A stretch of DNA of 7,171 nt from an uncultured Eubacteriales bacterium (GTDB lineage Bacteria; Bacillota_A; Clostridia; Lachnospirales; Lachnospiraceae). The stretch lies in contig CADCPV010000021.1 in the NCBI GenBank assembly GCA_902803345.1, positions 1 to 7,171 on the forward strand. Reading direction: 5' to 3'. The position numbers were made by a program, and so were the translations under genes. Shown piece after piece: positions 6,701 through 7,171 of this stretch (position 1 is the first letter of the stretch; each line of letters opens with the position of its first letter). Below the pieces are notes generated by a model, which made no database searches, was not told where the DNA came from, and worked only from the letters and a program-made list of their open reading frames with translations.

Positions 6701-7171
6701 ATTCATGAAGGCACAGTACGAAGACCTGAAAAAAGCCGAAGCGGACCTGCTGTCGATTGTGGAAGAACTCGATACCGGCATGCGGAAGCAGTTCACAGAG
6801 AAATTTTCGGAGATTGCACAGGCCTTTGACCATGTCTTCCGGGAGCTTTTCGGCGGCGGACAGGGAACGATCCGTCTGCAGCCGGATGTGGATGTGATTG
6901 ACGCGGATATTTCAATCATTTCGCAGCCGCCCGGCAAGAAGCTGCAGAACATGATGCAGCTTTCCGGCGGAGAAAAGGCGCTGACTGCAATCGCGCTGAT
7001 CTTTGCGATTCAGGACCTCAAGCCCTCGCCGTTCTGCCTGCTGGATGAGATTGAGGCGGCGCTCGACGAGCCGAATGTCGGCCGTTTCGCTTCGTACCTG
7101 AAGAAACTGACCAAAAACACGCAGTTCATCGTGATTACGCACCGGCGCGGCACGATGGTAGCCGCCGACCG
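3693..7171 (+). CDS. smc: Chromosome segregation ATPase SMC (3' end outside window)
   Basis: SMC is the ATP-driven DNA-loop-extruding core of the bacterial condensin complex. It forms a dimer, is joined by ScpA and ScpB, and organises and separates the chromosome. The frame is open from 3693 to the window end, 1159 full codons, and continues; the family is about 1180-1190 residues, so only some 25 are missing. The N-terminal head has Walker A GPNGSGKS (31-38), QLRG with Arg57, and a GQGQ loop (142-145). A first coiled-coil arm (about 166-520) is rich in Glu, Lys, Gln and Leu. The hinge (about 521-668) starts at PGMIGVVADL and ends near the glycine-rich GGAITGG. A second arm leads to the C-terminal head from about 984. 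That head carries the signature LSGGEKALTAIAL starting at 1090, Walker B FCLLDE (1114-1119) with Asp1118 and Glu1119, the D-loop, and the switch His1150 in VITHRRGTM. All catalytic motifs are intact. No partner gene is in view; ftsY often follows in relatives. Confidence 0.98.
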   Translation, partial: MYLKSIEVQGFKSFANKIRLDFHDGITGIVGPNGSGKSNISDAVRWVFGEQSAKQLRGSSMQDVIFAGTQLRKPQSYASVSITLDNKDRALNVDYDDVTVTRRVYRSGESEYILNGSQCRLRDIQELFYDTGIGKDGYSIIGQGQIDKILSGKAEDRRELFDEAAGIVKFKKRKAVAQKKLESERASMLRLTDIMSELERQVGPLARQSETAQQYLKLRDELRKYELNAFILDSALYTAELAKISENLQNIAAELQEKSEKEAELREQYTALSEELRTLSENAEKLHAEMLESGSAKSDLEGQITRLQAAIETEKNNQEHSTRRTQEIAEEIEQRRKQIENSAGEKNRLSSSLYDLENSLAVKRLEITEAETKAAAYRDLMEDEQGKFIGLLNEKTEISAKIEGLSTLITENERRMQELSEELESVSERAAEVIKETDEKEKELQALDQESADKKNELLDVQSRVSDAEDDYRKAQRDQNLVQEKLQLQRSRHEALQNLAERYEGYNNAVRRLMDQKKSVPGMIGVVADLFRVEPKYETAIETALGGAVQNIVMTTEEEAKKAVSWLRENKAGRATFLPLNAITPRGNEQERKVVGEKGVVDTADRLVSCDPKYQKVVNFLLGRYVVAENIDDALKLAKKYRYSLRIVTLQGDLLSVGGAITGGAFKNSSNLLGRNQELETLEKQLSESRKAVDEAARDVLRKRQVLQSEELELEDIQNELHELEVSSASLHAGLDSRRRELSMLALEKKELQTKIKETEDTLKKASVEKTAIEEAAKKIEDLGSASTDSTSETRELLAEVTEALEKSRTAAEELNLKISEINQREMFLDETVQRLDTEIKKLREDQTRLREEGSESDERIAEYDAEIQKIRSEMESAASGITELEENYRKLSGERDERQKQQQEYFDRRDALSDEITVLTKEQLRLESSQEKIEEKLDAETEHLWTEYEISPSEAQAYRDDTLTSVSSVRRRAGELRSAIRGLGNINVNAIEQYKEVSGRYEFMKAQYEDLKKAEADLLSIVEELDTGMRKQFTEKFSEIAQAFDHVFRELFGGGQGTIRLQPDVDVIDADISIISQPPGKKLQNMMQLSGGEKALTAIALIFAIQDLKPSPFCLLDEIEAALDEPNVGRFASYLKKLTKNTQFIVITHRRGTMVAAD

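Noticed and set aside
3693..7171. Possible frameshift in smc
   Set aside because: The N-terminal Walker A, the hinge, the signature, Walker B and the switch histidine all lie in the same continuous frame with no stop. The gene is cut only by the window edge.

Overview
The window reads as a housekeeping stretch of a Bacillota (Firmicutes) chromosome of moderate GC content. Everything recognisable is on the + strand. The evidence for Bacillota is the rnc-smc gene pair, the strong Shine-Dalgarno sites, the short gene gaps and overlaps, and a tRNA gene without an encoded CCA. The lineage cannot be fixed from the sequence alone; a gut clostridial or erysipelotrichial relative is a low-confidence guess.

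Layout: positions 1-83 hold a tRNA-Leu(CAG) gene that lacks only its first base at the window edge. A clear intrinsic terminator follows at 91-121. From 127 to the window end runs one tightly packed gene block. It contains a SEDS-family peptidoglycan glycosyltransferase, most like FtsW (146-1426); a small sigma-70-like protein (1439-1948); plsX (1964-3010); rnc (3007-3702); and smc (3693 to beyond 7171, with only the extreme C-terminus missing). The gaps are 12 and 15 bases, followed by overlaps of 4 and 10 bases, so the five genes are very probably one operon with translational coupling at its distal end. No gene-free stretch longer than 300 bases exists.

Together the genes join cell-wall synthesis (SEDS), phospholipid synthesis (PlsX), RNA processing (RNase III) and chromosome organisation (SMC). 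This is a growth and cell-cycle cluster of a known type. The acpP gene that often lies between plsX and rnc is not there.

The most unusual item is the 169-residue protein between the SEDS gene and plsX. It aligns almost without gaps to sigma-70 regions 1.2, 2 and 3.0. It keeps the region 2.2 motif that binds the RNA polymerase beta-prime clamp. The residues that melt and read the -10 element are replaced, many by acidic ones, and region 4 is absent. It looks like a sigma factor stripped of promoter recognition and may be a polymerase-binding regulator. The second point of interest is that the tRNA terminator ends about five bases before the Shine-Dalgarno site of the first operon gene, leaving no obvious room for a separate promoter.
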